A stretch of DNA of 64,000 nt from UBA6265 sp964526965 (GCA_964526965.1 CAZGML010000009.1:1-64000); one strand, 5' to 3'; counted from the stretch's first letter, positions 53,252 through 62,020 are shown. Numbers and translations are program-made. Notes: a model not told the origin generated them from the letters alone.

Positions 53252-53273
53252 CGTGTACACATAGGGTAAACGG
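53252..53273 (-). promoter_or_regulatory. shared upstream element, copy 1
   Basis: Read on the minus strand, CCGTTTAC-N4-TGTG-N2-CACG, located 34-55 nt upstream of the ECF sigma gene. Nearly the same element precedes the second ECF sigma gene (57326-57345). It is a candidate autoregulated sigma promoter or a common operator. Confidence 0.45.
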
Positions 53274-53283
53274 GCTAGGGCGA

Positions 53284-53323
53284 AAAACATTGCACCCACC
53301 GGTTGGGGTGAGTGCAATGTTTT
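53284..53323 (-). terminator. intrinsic terminator of the 1126-aa gene
   Basis: AAAACATTGCAC (53284-53295) and GTGCAATGTTTT (53312-53323) form a 12-bp stem with inner CACC/GGTG pairing. On the minus strand the hairpin ends in a run of five T, as expected of an intrinsic terminator. Confidence 0.8.
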
Positions 53324-53342
53324 ATCGATTTGCAAGGTGCGA

Positions 53343-56300
53343 TTAGTTAAAACCGGGGACGAACATTACAACAACGGGGAAACCGAGATCGTTATCCGGC
53401 ATTTCGGCATCGATTTGATTCCATGCGCCATTTTCGCTGTTTGGTGTCCACATCCAAACGGAGAAAGGATCGAACAAGGTAAGACCGATGCGTCCGCTGC
53501 CATCCATTGAAATGAGTAGTTCGTCACTGTTGAGACTTTCGCGCGGAACCGGCAGGGATATTTCTTTCACTGAAGGCTGACCGTCTGCATCCAGAAGCTG
53601 CCAGATAGTATCCGGGCCCATTGCGAAGATATTTACGTCGCCGCGAGGCAATTGAGATACCGAGTTGCTGATGCTCATTTGAGCCTGTGGAGTGTGCTCG
53701 ATTTCGGTGATGACTTCGCCGGTCACGGCATTCACAACTGCCATGGTTAAAGAATCCTGATCATAGGGACCAAAGAAGTCGGCGAGTACAAGGACGGTGC
53801 GCTGGCTGGCTGGGCCGAATGAGCTCGCCCAGAGGTCGCGACCATCCAGCAACATCACCTCGCCCGTTTCAATGTTTACGATGGCGGTTTGCGATGTAGG
53901 CGGCCCCTGTTGTTGCTGTTCAGTTGAACTGACTGCCACCACTTTTGGATCAGGAGTTAGCACAATGCCACTGATTTGCTCCCCTTCGTGCAGAATCAGG
54001 AGGCCGTCTCCCGGGTTGTCGGCATCAATCAAATACAGGGCGTTACCGTCGGTGAAGGCCAGCCCCGAACCGTCGTCCAGCCAGGTTAGTTCGCTTTCGA
54101 TATCGCCGGTGGGCATGTTCCAGGATTCAAGGAGTTCACCATCTGCGGCGCTGTACAGTGAGATGTTCGTTTCTCCAGATTCTCTGGTGCCCTGATACCA
54201 GCTTGTGCCGATGGTTTGGCCATCGGGGGAGATTGCGATGGTTCGTGGAAGCACGTCGGATTGTGTATGGACGAAGCGGGAGTCTCCCTCAGCATCGACG
54301 ATGAAGAGTCCTCGTAAATAGCGAGATGACGAAGAATGGTCGAAGCTCACCGCCACGGCCGCGTGTGTATTGGTGAAGTTCACCGAGAACCCCGCAATCG
54401 CATTCTCTTGTACCCGATGGCCATCTGAGAAGGTTATCGGCATTTCCGTTAAGGTGCGTAGATCGACTATCGACGCCATCATTTGATCGTCGGATGTAGG
54501 CACTACCATCCAGGATCCCCAGGTTGAGACCAGATGTTGGTTTTGCAAGACGACCAAGGTGCTATAGGGAAAATCGAGTGAATCTCCGGTAGCGATGTTG
54601 ATGATGCGCATGCCGTCTGCGGTCTCGGCCATTACCACGTTCGGGGCCGAGGTCGGGAAGGCGAAGTCGATATCTGTGGCGATTGTGGTTTCCGTTTCAC
54701 CACAGGTCTGTTTCATCTCGCCGGATGGCGTGATGAGTACTGTTGCGCCCCCGGTTGGTGCGGTTTCTGCTCCCATGATGATGGGGGTATCGGATGTGAA
54801 ATCACACGTGGCCGAGGTGATAGGTGATGCTACGGGCGTTGCAGCAGGCGTGGCCGGTGGTGCCGCCGCAGGTTGTGAAGCCGTACCATGAATGAACGAA
54901 ATTGATGGATGAACTCCCTGCGACTCCTCGGCAGCAGCGAGGTGTATCTCTATCCAGTCGCTCTCACCGGCGAGCATCACCCATGTGGTGTTTGGCTCAA
55001 AGGAGCGTAGTGACATGAACCCTTCTGGTGAGATGGTCAGTTGAACTGCTTCTGCATCCGCGTCCAGATCGGAGGGTGGTGGAATCTGTTCGAGCGTAGG
55101 ATTACCATTTTCGTCGACTAACAGCCACATGGAATCAGGGTTGTACGCCACCACGTTGATATCGCGGTTGTTACCCCAACTCGAATAGCTGAAACCGTCT
55201 GTGTCCGGATCGGTATATGTGAATTCCCCAACCGGCTCGCCTGTAACGGCGTCGACTGCAACCCGGGTCAATGAGGTTTCATTTCCAATACTCTCACGAG
55301 TGCTTGTTCGAACGTTTGTGACTGATCCGGCGGCTGGTGAGTTTCCACTCATACCCGTGTGCGACTCCCCGATGAGCAGCGTCGTGCGCCGTGTGGTTAA
55401 CGTTGAGCCCGGCCACATATCGTGACCATTTAGTGTGATATTCTCACCCGTTTCAAGGTTGATAATTGTTGTTTGGGGCTGTGGCGTTCCGGATTCTGGC
55501 CTGAGGCGATGGCTGATAGAGACCACGTCATCATTCCGGGACAGTGTTAACCCCTGAACATTTTCGCCTTCGAACAGAACCTCCCGTTCAGCCTCTGGTG
55601 ATGTGACTTTAAAGAGTGCATTGCCATCGGTGAAGAGTAGTGCGGAGCCATCGTGCAACCAGGCGAGATCGATGAAGCGGTCGAACTCGCCGATTTCCCA
55701 GGAATTCAGCACTGATCCATCATCGGTGCTGAGGAGCGTGAGCGATGTAGTTCCGTCGTTCATCGTTCCTTCAAATGATCTCACGGCAATTGTTTCACCG
55801 TCTGGAGAAATCGCCAGTTGGCGAGGATCGATATTCACCGATGTCTTAACAAAGCGAGACGTGCGGTCTGTGGCGACGATCAGGAAGCCATTGAGAATTG
55901 GATTTTCATCATCGCTTTCGGAGGTGAGGGCGAACGCGACAGAGTCATCGTCAGCGCTAAACGCGGTGGCCAGAATGCCATCCAGACCGACTCTGGAATC
56001 TGATGTTGCAATCGGAATTTCTGATAGTGTCTCGAGGTTGTATACCGATGCCATACTGCTGTCATCTGTCGAAGGAAGGATGGCCCATGCTCCCCAGACA
56101 TTCACAAAAATGTCTTGAGATTGGGCGGAACTTTGATTCACCGGGATAAACAGACTGTCGTCACTGAGAATGTTGAGCAACAGTAGCCCATCCGATGTTG
56201 TCACCATCACTACGTGAGGTGTTTGTGTTGGAGTGACCATCCTCACGTTCTCCGCCAGAGTCATCTCCTGCCCACTGCATACCAGCCTCATTTCGCCGTC

Positions 56301-56723
56301 GAGTGTGACGATGATGCTCGGATTATCAATGGGCGATTCGTTGATAGCGGAGAAGACGGGAATGTCGCCTGTGAGATCACAAGCGGCTCCGGTTAAGGGC
56401 GTGGCTGATCCAACTGACTCTTGTCCAGCCAGACCAAGCACGACTTCCGGCACCTCGGTTGGCGATGGTGTGGTCGATTGCTGCTGGATTGCGAAGAATC
56501 CTGCGGTCGCTACGGCAATCACCAGGGCGGCAGTGAGTGCGGCGTACATGTACTTTCGCCACCGGGGTGTAGGCGCTATTACAGGTGGACGGCGGAGTCT
56601 CAGCGGAACGCCACTGGTTCCGAGTGCTGCATGAAGTTCAGTCACGGTTCTCTCCTCCTCATTCGTCGGTACGCGGTTTGATGCGGCGAAGTCGAAGAGC
56701 GTGGATTCGGGGTCGGATGTCAT
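53343..56723 (-). CDS. giant membrane-anchored anti-sigma-like protein with duplicated beta-propeller-like region
   Basis: A 1126-aa single-pass protein whose start overlaps an ECF sigma gene by 4 nt. The cytoplasmic N-terminus (about 55 residues) has TLFDFAASNRVP and NEEERT, matching the 664-aa protein. A membrane helix follows (MYAALTAALVIAVATAGFFAI, about residues 59-79). The exterior contains two similar halves of about 500 residues: both run through CDxTxDxP, TPSGEM/TLDGEM, VVMxxTxDGxxxxNI, AISPDGxTI, LTFTDGNAL-like and TxIxNxETGE stretches, joined by an Ala/Pro-rich linker near 625-640. The signal sensed is unknown. Confidence 0.72.
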   Translation of the reverse strand: MTSDPESTLFDFAASNRVPTNEEERTVTELHAALGTSGVPLRLRRPPVIAPTPRWRKYMYAALTAALVIAVATAGFFAIQQQSTTPSPTEVPEVVLGLAGQESVGSATPLTGAACDLTGDIPVFSAINESPIDNPSIIVTLDGEMRLVCSGQEMTLAENVRMVTPTQTPHVVMVTTSDGLLLLNILSDDSLFIPVNQSSAQSQDIFVNVWGAWAILPSTDDSSMASVYNLETLSEIPIATSDSRVGLDGILATAFSADDDSVAFALTSESDDENPILNGFLIVATDRTSRFVKTSVNIDPRQLAISPDGETIAVRSFEGTMNDGTTSLTLLSTDDGSVLNSWEIGEFDRFIDLAWLHDGSALLFTDGNALFKVTSPEAEREVLFEGENVQGLTLSRNDDVVSISHRLRPESGTPQPQTTIINLETGENITLNGHDMWPGSTLTTRRTTLLIGESHTGMSGNSPAAGSVTNVRTSTRESIGNETSLTRVAVDAVTGEPVGEFTYTDPDTDGFSYSSWGNNRDINVVAYNPDSMWLLVDENGNPTLEQIPPPSDLDADAEAVQLTISPEGFMSLRSFEPNTTWVMLAGESDWIEIHLAAAEESQGVHPSISFIHGTASQPAAAPPATPAATPVASPITSATCDFTSDTPIIMGAETAPTGGATVLITPSGEMKQTCGETETTIATDIDFAFPTSAPNVVMAETADGMRIINIATGDSLDFPYSTLVVLQNQHLVSTWGSWMVVPTSDDQMMASIVDLRTLTEMPITFSDGHRVQENAIAGFSVNFTNTHAAVAVSFDHSSSSRYLRGLFIVDAEGDSRFVHTQSDVLPRTIAISPDGQTIGTSWYQGTRESGETNISLYSAADGELLESWNMPTGDIESELTWLDDGSGLAFTDGNALYLIDADNPGDGLLILHEGEQISGIVLTPDPKVVAVSSTEQQQQGPPTSQTAIVNIETGEVMLLDGRDLWASSFGPASQRTVLVLADFFGPYDQDSLTMAVVNAVTGEVITEIEHTPQAQMSISNSVSQLPRGDVNIFAMGPDTIWQLLDADGQPSVKEISLPVPRESLNSDELLISMDGSGRIGLTLFDPFSVWMWTPNSENGAWNQIDAEMPDNDLGFPVVVMFVPGFN

Positions 56724-57274
56724 GGCTGCTCTCCCTTCTCAAAAAGTTCGCGGAGTTTCTGAATCGCGCGGTAGTGGGTTGATTTCACGGCACCTGCCCT
56801 GATGCCGAGGACGGCTCCGATTTCCTCGCCGGTCAGGCCCTGCTGTCGCAGTCGGATGACATCCTGCTGCTGATCGCTGAGGTGCGCATACGCTTCGAGT
56901 AGCTGTCGTCTGCGATCTCTCGCGATCACGATTGCCTCCGGGCCAGGATCCGGTGATGCCAGTGTGTACTCACTGCCATCCAGCTGCGAGGTTGGTCGGC
57001 GGCGGAGTTCATCGAGCACCACGTTGCGGGCTATGGTCATGAGCCAGCTGCGGAAGGTCGTTTGCTCGCCACGCATTTTCGGCTTGTATCGCGGTAACGC
57101 CCTCATGGCTTTCAGGAACGTACTGCTTGTGGCGTCGGCGGCGCGATCGTCATCACGCAACCGGGCCAGGCAGTAGTTCCACACCAGATGCACATAGCGT
57201 TCGTAGAGTGGCGTGAAGGCGTCCGGATTCTTCCGTGCCCGTTCTATTTGGCGTAGCTCGTCCTGTGCGCTCAC
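56720..57274 (-). CDS. ECF RNA polymerase sigma factor
   Basis: A 184-aa group 4 sigma factor, paralogue of the 52565-53218 product (both begin with ELxxIERAxxxPxAFxPLYxxY). Region 2: FTPLYERYVHLVWNYCLARL, AADATSSTFLKAMRAL, SWLMTIARNVVLDELRRR. Region 4: LSDQQQDVIRLRQQGLTGEEI and LGIRAGAVKSTHYRAIQKL. The start is GTG 57274 with GGAG upstream; the ATG just before it is out of frame. It overlaps the giant anti-sigma-like gene by 4 nt. Confidence 0.93.
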   Translation of the reverse strand: MSAQDELRQIERARKNPDAFTPLYERYVHLVWNYCLARLRDDDRAADATSSTFLKAMRALPRYKPKMRGEQTTFRSWLMTIARNVVLDELRRRPTSQLDGSEYTLASPDPGPEAIVIARDRRRQLLEAYAHLSDQQQDVIRLRQQGLTGEEIGAVLGIRAGAVKSTHYRAIQKLRELFEKGEQP

Positions 57275-57325
57275 ATGCGCGCTCCAAGGCGATCCATATC
57301 ACCACTCCCCATTGATCGATCATCT

Positions 57326-57345
57326 CGTGCACACAATGTAAACGG
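57326..57345 (-). promoter_or_regulatory. shared upstream element, copy 2
   Basis: Read on the minus strand, CCGTTTAC-N4-TGTG-CACG, located 52-71 nt upstream of the ECF sigma gene. It matches the element at 53252-53273 except for a 2-nt length difference. Confidence 0.45.
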
Positions 57346-57436
57346 AGTTGGGAGGGAAAGGTCACGCAGACTCCATCCCCGCATATGAAATGCGAGGCTA
57401 CCTCTGCGCAGAAGAGCGTTGAGTGCGTCGCACGGG

Positions 57437-57482
57437 AAAAACAAAAAAAAAACGCTCTCCCGGATTCATCCGGGAGAGCGTT
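57437..57482 (-). terminator. strong intrinsic terminator of trxA
   Basis: AACGCTCTCCCGGA (57451-57464), TTCA loop, TCCGGGAGAGCGTT (57469-57482): a perfect 14-bp stem. On the minus strand it is followed by ten T, an interrupting G, then more T. This is the clearest terminator in the window. Confidence 0.95.
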
Positions 57483-57494
57483 GAAGTGCTGGAA

Positions 57495-57818
57495 CTACTT
57501 GCCGACGTGTGGGTTGATGCGATCCAGGATCTGCTGCTTCGGCATGGCGCCGACCAGCTTGTCGACCGCTTCGCCGTCCTTGTACATGATCATGGTTGGG
57601 ATGTTGAACACGCCCAACTGACCGGCGTACTGCTGGTTCTCGTCGACGTTGACCTTGGCTATCTTCACGCCAGAGTTCTCCTCGGCGATTTCCTCAAGCA
57701 CAGGGCCAACCATTTTGCATGGGCCACACCATGGAGCCCAGAAATCAACGAGTACCGGCTTATCGGACTTGATTACTTCGTTCTCAAAAGTGGCGTCGGT
57801 AACTTCTACAGTTGCCAT
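57495..57818 (-). CDS. trxA: thioredoxin
   Basis: Cytoplasmic dithiol-disulfide oxidoreductase, 107 aa. The active site WCGPC is at residues 30-34, preceded by LVDFWAP and followed by the cis-proline region GVFNIPTMIMYKDG. ATG 57818 has GGAGG at good spacing; the frame extends 7 codons further upstream without support. It is monocistronic, with promoter TTCACT-N17-TATCAT upstream and a strong terminator behind. Confidence 0.97.
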   Translation of the reverse strand: MATVEVTDATFENEVIKSDKPVLVDFWAPWCGPCKMVGPVLEEIAEENSGVKIAKVNVDENQQYAGQLGVFNIPTMIMYKDGEAVDKLVGAMPKQQILDRINPHVGK

Positions 57819-57869
57819 CGTATCCTCCATTGCCCGCATCGATTGATGCGGCTTGCTAATACTTTCTCA

Positions 57870-57898
57870 ATGATAGCAGCTTACGCAACCGTAGTGAA
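57870..57898 (-). promoter_or_regulatory. trxA promoter
   Basis: On the minus strand TTCACT, 17 nt, TATCAT; the -10 matches consensus at five of six positions. It lies 52 nt upstream of the trxA ATG. Confidence 0.5.
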
Positions 57899-57920
57899 GT
57901 CGCATCCTGCATCCTTGCTT

Positions 57921-57937
57921 CCAACTATACTAGTTGG
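57921..57937 (+). promoter_or_regulatory. palindrome directly before the glycosyltransferase start
   Basis: CCAACTA-TAC-TAGTTGG, 7-bp perfect arms, ending 4 nt before ATG 57942. It contains TATACT (57926-57931), a possible -10. It could be an operator or a hairpin masking the ribosome site; no clear Shine-Dalgarno sequence is present. Confidence 0.4.
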
Positions 57938-57941
57938 CGAT

Positions 57942-59084
57942 ATGGAGCATCGCAAACATCACGCCACTAAACCCCATGTAAACATCGCGTTTGATGCGAG
58001 TTTCCTTTCCTTGCCGGCCAGCGGAATCGGGACGTATGTGCGTGGGCTTACCGAGGCGCTGCTTCGCCGACAGGATGAGCTCGGGATCCGCGTACGATTG
58101 ATTGAGCCGCAGCCGGGTCGGATTCTTCAGCCTGGCCACAAGTTGCATCGCTTCCTGTGGGATGCAACAGGAGTGACACCTGCCACGCTCAGGCAGGCTG
58201 GCAGGCCGGATGTGATCCACCTCCCCCAAATGAGCGCGCCCGTTCTCGCGCCAGCACCAATGGTGCTGACGATCCATGATGTGATTCCTCTGGTTTTGGA
58301 CGATTACCGCGCCAGCCGCGCCATGCGGGCGTACCTGAGCCTGATGGCACGTACGAGCAAACGCGCCAGGCTGGTGATTGCGCCCAGTCACGCAGCCGCC
58401 GATGATATCGCCCGGGTGTTGGGCATTGATGCAGACCGGATTACCGTAATTCCGGAAGCTCCTGACCAGTCGCTTGCACCAGACGTTTCCGGAGCAGCGC
58501 GCGCGCGCGTCGCGGAGGAGTGGGGTGTTACCGGGCCGTATCTCTTCAACATCGGCGGGTACGATCGTCGCAAGAACCTGCCGCTAACCATCGAGGCGTT
58601 TGCTGCGGCTTTACCGCAACTTCCGGCAGACGCAAAGCTGGTTATCGGCGGAGCGCCGCATTCCGACAATCCACATATCTTCCCGCCGCTGGAGCTGGTG
58701 ATTCGCGAGCATGGCCTCCACGATCATGTGGTACTCACCGGTCGGGTATCGGATGAGGATCGGCGGGCGTTGTACCAGGCAGCCACGGGATACGTGACTG
58801 CTTCGGAATACGAGGGGTTTGGCCTCACACCGCTGGAATCGATGGCGTGTGGCGTGCCGGCTATCGTTGCCAATCGCACCAGCCTGCCGGAAGTCGTCGG
58901 AGATGCGGGGTTAATCGTTGAGCCCACGGTAGATGAACTGGCCAAGGCAATGGTGACATTGTTCACGGATGCAGTCTTGCACGGCGAACTCTCGCGATTA
59001 AGCCTGGAGCGAGCTGGCACCTTTACCTGGGACGCTGCCGCGAAGCAGACGGCGGAGGTCTATCATCGCGCCTCGCGGATGTAG
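57942..59084 (+). CDS. GT4-family glycosyltransferase
   Basis: A 380-aa GT-B enzyme transferring a sugar from a nucleotide donor. The N-terminal domain starts NIAFDASFLSLPASGIGTYVRGL, with the glycine-rich acceptor loop. The C-terminal donor domain has NIGGYDRRKNLPLTIEAF, RVSDEDRRALYQAA and the EGFGLTPLESMACGVP motif with the donor-binding glutamates. The frame is open far upstream through the trxA region but only ATG 57942 gives family sequence. Its last 22 bases overlap the 3' end of the convergent MotB-like gene. Confidence 0.9.
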   Translation: MEHRKHHATKPHVNIAFDASFLSLPASGIGTYVRGLTEALLRRQDELGIRVRLIEPQPGRILQPGHKLHRFLWDATGVTPATLRQAGRPDVIHLPQMSAPVLAPAPMVLTIHDVIPLVLDDYRASRAMRAYLSLMARTSKRARLVIAPSHAAADDIARVLGIDADRITVIPEAPDQSLAPDVSGAARARVAEEWGVTGPYLFNIGGYDRRKNLPLTIEAFAAALPQLPADAKLVIGGAPHSDNPHIFPPLELVIREHGLHDHVVLTGRVSDEDRRALYQAATGYVTASEYEGFGLTPLESMACGVPAIVANRTSLPEVVGDAGLIVEPTVDELAKAMVTLFTDAVLHGELSRLSLERAGTFTWDAAAKQTAEVYHRASRM

Positions 59085-60160
59085 CTTGCCTGAAGATTAC
59101 CAGGGCCGTGACTAGTGGGCTCACAACCAGCGCTCATGAAGAGCAGCAACTGAACTTCCCCGGTCGGTGTGGTGTTCGGCAGCGCAATTGATTCGCTTGC
59201 CAGTGTCCGGTCCTCCCCGTCGGAGGTCACCGGCAGCAAATCGGGGAACTCCTGCTCGATATAACCAGCCACCGTATCCGATAGCTGAATGCCCTCACCG
59301 ATGGTGGGCGCCCGACTACTCAACAGCACGAAACCGATACGGCAGGTCTCTGCGTTCGCATACGGATCCAGCACGCGATGCAGTTCCTCCAATGCTTCGT
59401 CCTCGGCATCATCGTCGCCCTCGAGCACTCCTTCGAGATCAAGCTGGATCGCCTCCGGCATTGCATTCGGATCGAGCGTGTTGAGTTCTGCCTGCTCCTG
59501 GGCGGCCAGTACCTCGTTGTCAGCGGCTTCGGAGGTCGCGACAGCGCTATCCCGTGTCGCTATTGCGTTGGCTTCGCTCTGTTCCAATGCTTGCACGGTG
59601 CCTTCGGCCTCGTTTCCGGCCAGGGCATTTTCCGTAGCAGCGAGGCGGAGTTCAGCCTGCTCGGTTCCTTGCATTTCAAGTTGCTCAGCAGCCCGCGTCG
59701 ATTCCGCGACCGTCGTCGCGTACTCGGCATTAAGCGCTTCCTGACTTGCCTGGTTTGCGGCCTGCTCTGTACTGAGCGCCTCAACCGTCGCCTGCATAAG
59801 CACTGCCTGATTCGTCGCCTCCGCATCGGCAGTGGCCAATTGTGATTCGCTCATCGCCTCCCGCGTGGCGAGGGCATCTGCAGTCGACTGCGCACTGGCT
59901 GCCTGCGATTCGCTATCAGCGAGATCGCTTTCCAGTGCAACAACTGTTTGCTGGTTCTCAATTTGGTTCGAGGCAATCTCGCTCTCGGCCGTAGCGAAAT
60001 AATCTGGCATCGGTGTGGGAGTGGGCGGGGGAGGCCCCTCGCCAACGGTATTTGCCACCAGGAAGAGCAATGAAAGCCCGAGCAGCAGGTCGGCGAAGAG
60101 CCAACCTCCGAGGGTGATCATATCCCGACGAGTGCGGCGCTTTCGTTTATACGGCTGCAT
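59063..60160 (-). CDS. MotB/ZorB-like single-helix membrane protein with coiled coil
   Basis: A 365-aa protein. A basic N-terminus (KRKRRTRRD) precedes one membrane helix, about residues 17-38, with WLFADLLLGLSLLFLV. Asp24 in the AD pair sits where MotB, ZorB and ExbD carry their ion-binding aspartate. A proline-rich stretch (41-52) follows, then about 180 residues rich in Ala, Glu, Gln and Thr, predicted coiled coil. The C-terminal domain from about 240 (CRIGFVLLSSRAP, QLSDTVAGYIEQEF, EVQLLLFMSAGC) may be a diverged OmpA/MotB-type domain but lacks the peptidoglycan-binding NxxLSxxRA motif. It is encoded 48 bp after the MotA-like gene. Confidence 0.65.
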   Translation of the reverse strand: MQPYKRKRRTRRDMITLGGWLFADLLLGLSLLFLVANTVGEGPPPPTPTPMPDYFATAESEIASNQIENQQTVVALESDLADSESQAASAQSTADALATREAMSESQLATADAEATNQAVLMQATVEALSTEQAANQASQEALNAEYATTVAESTRAAEQLEMQGTEQAELRLAATENALAGNEAEGTVQALEQSEANAIATRDSAVATSEAADNEVLAAQEQAELNTLDPNAMPEAIQLDLEGVLEGDDDAEDEALEELHRVLDPYANAETCRIGFVLLSSRAPTIGEGIQLSDTVAGYIEQEFPDLLPVTSDGEDRTLASESIALPNTTPTGEVQLLLFMSAGCEPTSHGPGNLQASYIREAR

Positions 60161-60208
60161 ATGCGCCTCCGGTGTGGCCGTGGAGCAGGAGCAAGGGCGC
60201 TATTGGGC

Positions 60209-61873
60209 TCACGAACGGTTGCGATTCCAACGAGGCGGGGACGGGGTCGTCGATTCCTGGCCGGCATCGTCCAGATCAGCGCTCTCGCCCCGTCGGGCTC
60301 CGGGTTGCTGTGATATCAGGCGGTTGAGCGAATTTGCCAGCGAATCGAGCCGTTGCACCAGGTGCTGTACGGCATTGTTCACCTCACGTTGCCGATGAGC
60401 GGTATCCATGGCCACGCCACTTACATCACGCACAAGCGCTTCCAGGTTTTGTCCGCCTTCGGCCTGCGTTTTGAGCATGCCGTTGAGCGTTTCGATCTGA
60501 CGGGCATTCTGCTGGCCGACATTTGCGAAGTCGCGCTGCAGGGCTGCGAGTCCGTTACCGATTTCGGCCAGTTGGCGGGCTGTTTGGCTGGCAGATGAAT
60601 CTGATTTCCGTAGCGTTTCGGAAAGCTGGCCACTTGCGTTCGTCTGCGCGGTGAGTATTTCGTCGATACGCTCCTGGCTCGCGGAGACATCGCGTGCGAT
60701 GTTTGCGACGTTATTCACGGCTTCCAGTGCATGGCGGCCAGCCTGACTGGTTTGCTCTGCACCGGAGATCGCCTTCTCGGCGGTCTCTTCAAGGCGGGCA
60801 GCCGTTTGGGCGAGTTGTCGGGTTGCTGCCTGGTCGTTCTGTATGGAGGACGAAGTCAGCCGCTCCAGGTTGGTTATAGCCGTCAGCAGCGACCGCTGTT
60901 GGTCTGTGGATTGGCTCAGGTCGCTACTCAGGTCCTGCAGGGAACGCTCCAATCCGTGCGATACGTCGCGCAAACTGGCGAGGACACGGTGCATCTCTTC
61001 CGCTCCGGATCGCATACCGGATGCAAAGACACCGAGATCAGCGGATTCCTTCTCGCGGCGAGTTGCGACCATTTCCATGCGGTCGTGCTCAACCTGCAGT
61101 TGCGTGAGCAGTGCTCCCGAGCTTTCCTCAAAGCTGTCGGCCATGCGCTCCACTGCGTCTGCCAGCCGAACCGGACGGGATGAGCGGTCGGTTGCCAACA
61201 GCACGCTGGCTTCGGCGAGGGCGTTATCCATCTCGGCCTGGAAGAGGCTGGACGTATCGGCAATAGTGTCTTCCTGTTCCTCGCGGCGCCCATGGGCGTA
61301 AAACGTGAGCAGGATGATGACGCCGATCAGGATCGCGTCCAGAAACGCAACGTGCGAGAGGGACGGCTCAAACCAGCTGTTGGCGATTCCATCGAACCCG
61401 TTCTCCCACAGCACCAGGAACGAGTTGCCGTGCTGTGGATTTTGAGCTTCGTATTCGGCGTAGTTGGATACTGCGGCGCCGAGCGCCCACCAGGTGAGCA
61501 GAATCGGCACCAGCACGAGGACGTTGCGAAGTTTGTCGGCAATTTCAATGCGCTGCGGTGCGTAGCCACCTTCGTGTTTAACGGCAAAGGCGTGGGCAAG
61601 GCGATCGGTGTTGAAGGCGCGGCGAAGGTCCACATCGCTCCAACGTTGGCGACCCTGCTCGCTCGAAATGGCTTCCGAGAGATCGTCGAGTCGGCGAGAA
61701 GAGCGTGCGTCGACGTCCTCCAGCAAACTGGCGATATCGGAGATCTGGCTGGCGATTTCGTTCGCAGGGGCATGGAACGCTGGCCCCGGCTGGGTACCGG
61801 CTCTCCAGCTATCAAGAATCTCAGCGGAACGTACCGGCGGGTCGGACGTTCTATCATTAGTCGAAGATCGCAT
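60209..61873 (-). CDS. MotA/ZorA-like two-helix membrane protein with long coiled-coil tail
   Basis: A 554-aa protein with a cytoplasmic N-terminus of about 115 residues, helix 1 near 116-138 (LRNVLVLVPILLTWWALGAAV), a short loop, helix 2 near 174-193 (VAFLDAILIGVIILLTFYAH), and then about 320 residues of heptad-rich, Ser/Gln/Ala-rich coiled coil resembling chemoreceptor signalling rods. The tail ends in a basic, proline-containing stretch. MotA and ExbB have more helices, so only the paired gene order and the partner's aspartate suggest a stator-like channel. TTG 61879 is possible, but ATG 61873 is chosen. The product is divergent from the kinase-like gene. Confidence 0.62.
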   Translation of the reverse strand: MRSSTNDRTSDPPVRSAEILDSWRAGTQPGPAFHAPANEIASQISDIASLLEDVDARSSRRLDDLSEAISSEQGRQRWSDVDLRRAFNTDRLAHAFAVKHEGGYAPQRIEIADKLRNVLVLVPILLTWWALGAAVSNYAEYEAQNPQHGNSFLVLWENGFDGIANSWFEPSLSHVAFLDAILIGVIILLTFYAHGRREEQEDTIADTSSLFQAEMDNALAEASVLLATDRSSRPVRLADAVERMADSFEESSGALLTQLQVEHDRMEMVATRREKESADLGVFASGMRSGAEEMHRVLASLRDVSHGLERSLQDLSSDLSQSTDQQRSLLTAITNLERLTSSSIQNDQAATRQLAQTAARLEETAEKAISGAEQTSQAGRHALEAVNNVANIARDVSASQERIDEILTAQTNASGQLSETLRKSDSSASQTARQLAEIGNGLAALQRDFANVGQQNARQIETLNGMLKTQAEGGQNLEALVRDVSGVAMDTAHRQREVNNAVQHLVQRLDSLANSLNRLISQQPGARRGESADLDDAGQESTTPSPPRWNRNRS

Positions 61874-62020
61874 TGGCAATTGCGGCTGCCTTTCGGTGAA
61901 CGCGACCAGTCCCTGTGTGATGTAGACTAGCGACGATGCCGGGACTGTACATACACTTTACCACTTTCCAAAGCCCTGGTAGCTGTAATACGTACGCATC
62001 CAAGAGAGAGAAAGGACCCA
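61874..62020. promoter_or_regulatory. divergent promoter region
   Basis: This 147-bp region separates the MotA-like gene and the kinase-like gene, so both promoters must lie here. TAATAC (61987-61992) and TATGTA on the opposite strand are possible -10 elements, but I see no matching -35. AAAGGA lies 4-9 nt before the GTG start of the kinase-like gene. Confidence 0.35.

Noticed and set aside
57423..57941. 173-codon N-terminal extension of the GT4 gene
   Set aside because: It runs antisense through trxA and its terminator; family sequence begins only at 57942.
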